Shown: in pieces, positions 6,783 through 6,947 of the stretch
How the letters are laid out: each line of letters starts with the position of its first letter
Numbering within the stretch: the stretch's first letter is position 1
Source of the DNA: Bryobacterales bacterium
GTDB lineage: Bacteria > Acidobacteriota > Terriglobia > Bryobacterales > Bryobacteraceae
Direction of reading: 5' to 3'
NCBI GenBank assembly: GCA_025462985.1
Contig: JAOAPP010000506.1
Span: forward strand, 1 to 6,947
DNA: 6,947 nucleotides
Notes under the pieces: model-generated
Told to the model about the DNA's origin: nothing
Seen by the model: only the letters and a program-made list of their open reading frames with translations
Database searches by the model: none
Made by a program: the position numbers and the translations under genes

Positions 6783-6947
6783 TGCAGCACGTCAACGCAA
6801 TCGATGCCACTAATGGTCACAGCGACCGGCAGGCTCATTGCATAGCGCAGTCCCATAGTGACAACGACTGCACCCTCGCGCACCAGTTCGCCACTGCCTC
6901 CCAGGCTTTTCATCCCCAGCGCCGCCATGCCGCGCCGGTTCACCTCT
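6737..6947 (-). CDS. C-terminal part of an aldo/keto reductase, 5' end outside the window (possibly truncated)
   Basis: The – strand frame enters from the right edge and stops at TGA (complement of 6737–6739), giving about 70 residues. It contains RRGMAALGMKSLGG, then GLRYAMSLPVAVTISGID, then DVLHQNLEVARARV. This is the pattern of the last TIM-barrel strands of NADPH-dependent aldo/keto reductases ('G..VIGMKPLGGG ... ALRYALSLPVS.VI.G.DS.E.LEQNLA.AR'), including the segment that lines the cofactor pocket. Normally 30 or more residues follow 'AR'; here only RVAFSV follows, encoded by the reverse complement of the TonB-receptor fragment. The gene therefore appears to have lost its natural 3' end and may be a pseudogene. 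A GTG at 6943 is not a credible start, because the homology is internal to the family. Confidence 0.68.
   Translation of the reverse strand, partial: EVNRRGMAALGMKSLGGSGELVREGAVVVTMGLRYAMSLPVAVTISGIDCVDVLHQNLEVARARVAFSV

Noticed and set aside
1..6947. CRISPR array, tRNA/rRNA genes, insertion-sequence ends
   Set aside because: No regularly spaced repeats, no tRNA-like fold and no transposase similarity seen on either strand.

Overview
This window reads as a chromosomal segment from a soil-type bacterium, most probably of the phylum Acidobacteriota. That assignment is an inference. It rests on moderate GC content, on an RND efflux operon ordered permease–adaptor–outer membrane factor, and on neighbouring fragments (an Oar-like TonB-dependent receptor N-terminus and an aldo/keto reductase) of types that are abundant in that phylum. 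No rRNA or other taxonomic marker is present.

The core (540–6422) is a complete three-gene operon on the + strand encoding a tripartite RND efflux pump. It holds an inner-membrane proton-driven transporter of 1058 aa, a membrane-anchored periplasmic adaptor of 405 aa, and a NodT-family outer-membrane lipoprotein of 486 aa. The first two genes are 31 nt apart, with a strong Shine-Dalgarno before the second. The second and third overlap by 4 nt (ATGA). Together the products would span the envelope and expel small molecules; the substrate cannot be read from the sequence. No regulator gene lies in the window.

Both flanks are debris. Upstream (about 170–527) is a decayed N-terminal piece of a sulfite-oxidase-like molybdopterin oxidoreductase, split by a frameshift and a stop. 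Any promoter within the window must lie in or beyond this debris, and a 14-bp inverted repeat sits about 40 nt before the permease start. Positions 1–169 show nothing I recognise. Downstream, a hairpin follows the last stop codon. After it comes a fragment of a TonB-dependent receptor N-terminal domain broken by an in-frame stop, and then, on the – strand, the 3' end of an aldo/keto reductase gene that runs off the window. The two downstream fragments meet, antisense to each other, in a (CG)5 run that looks like a recombination joint.

I do not see an undescribed system. The pump is an ordinary family member with one notable difference: the proton-relay lysine of TM10 in AcrB is replaced by alanine. 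The most informative signal outside the genes is the set of truncated gene fragments on both sides of an intact operon.
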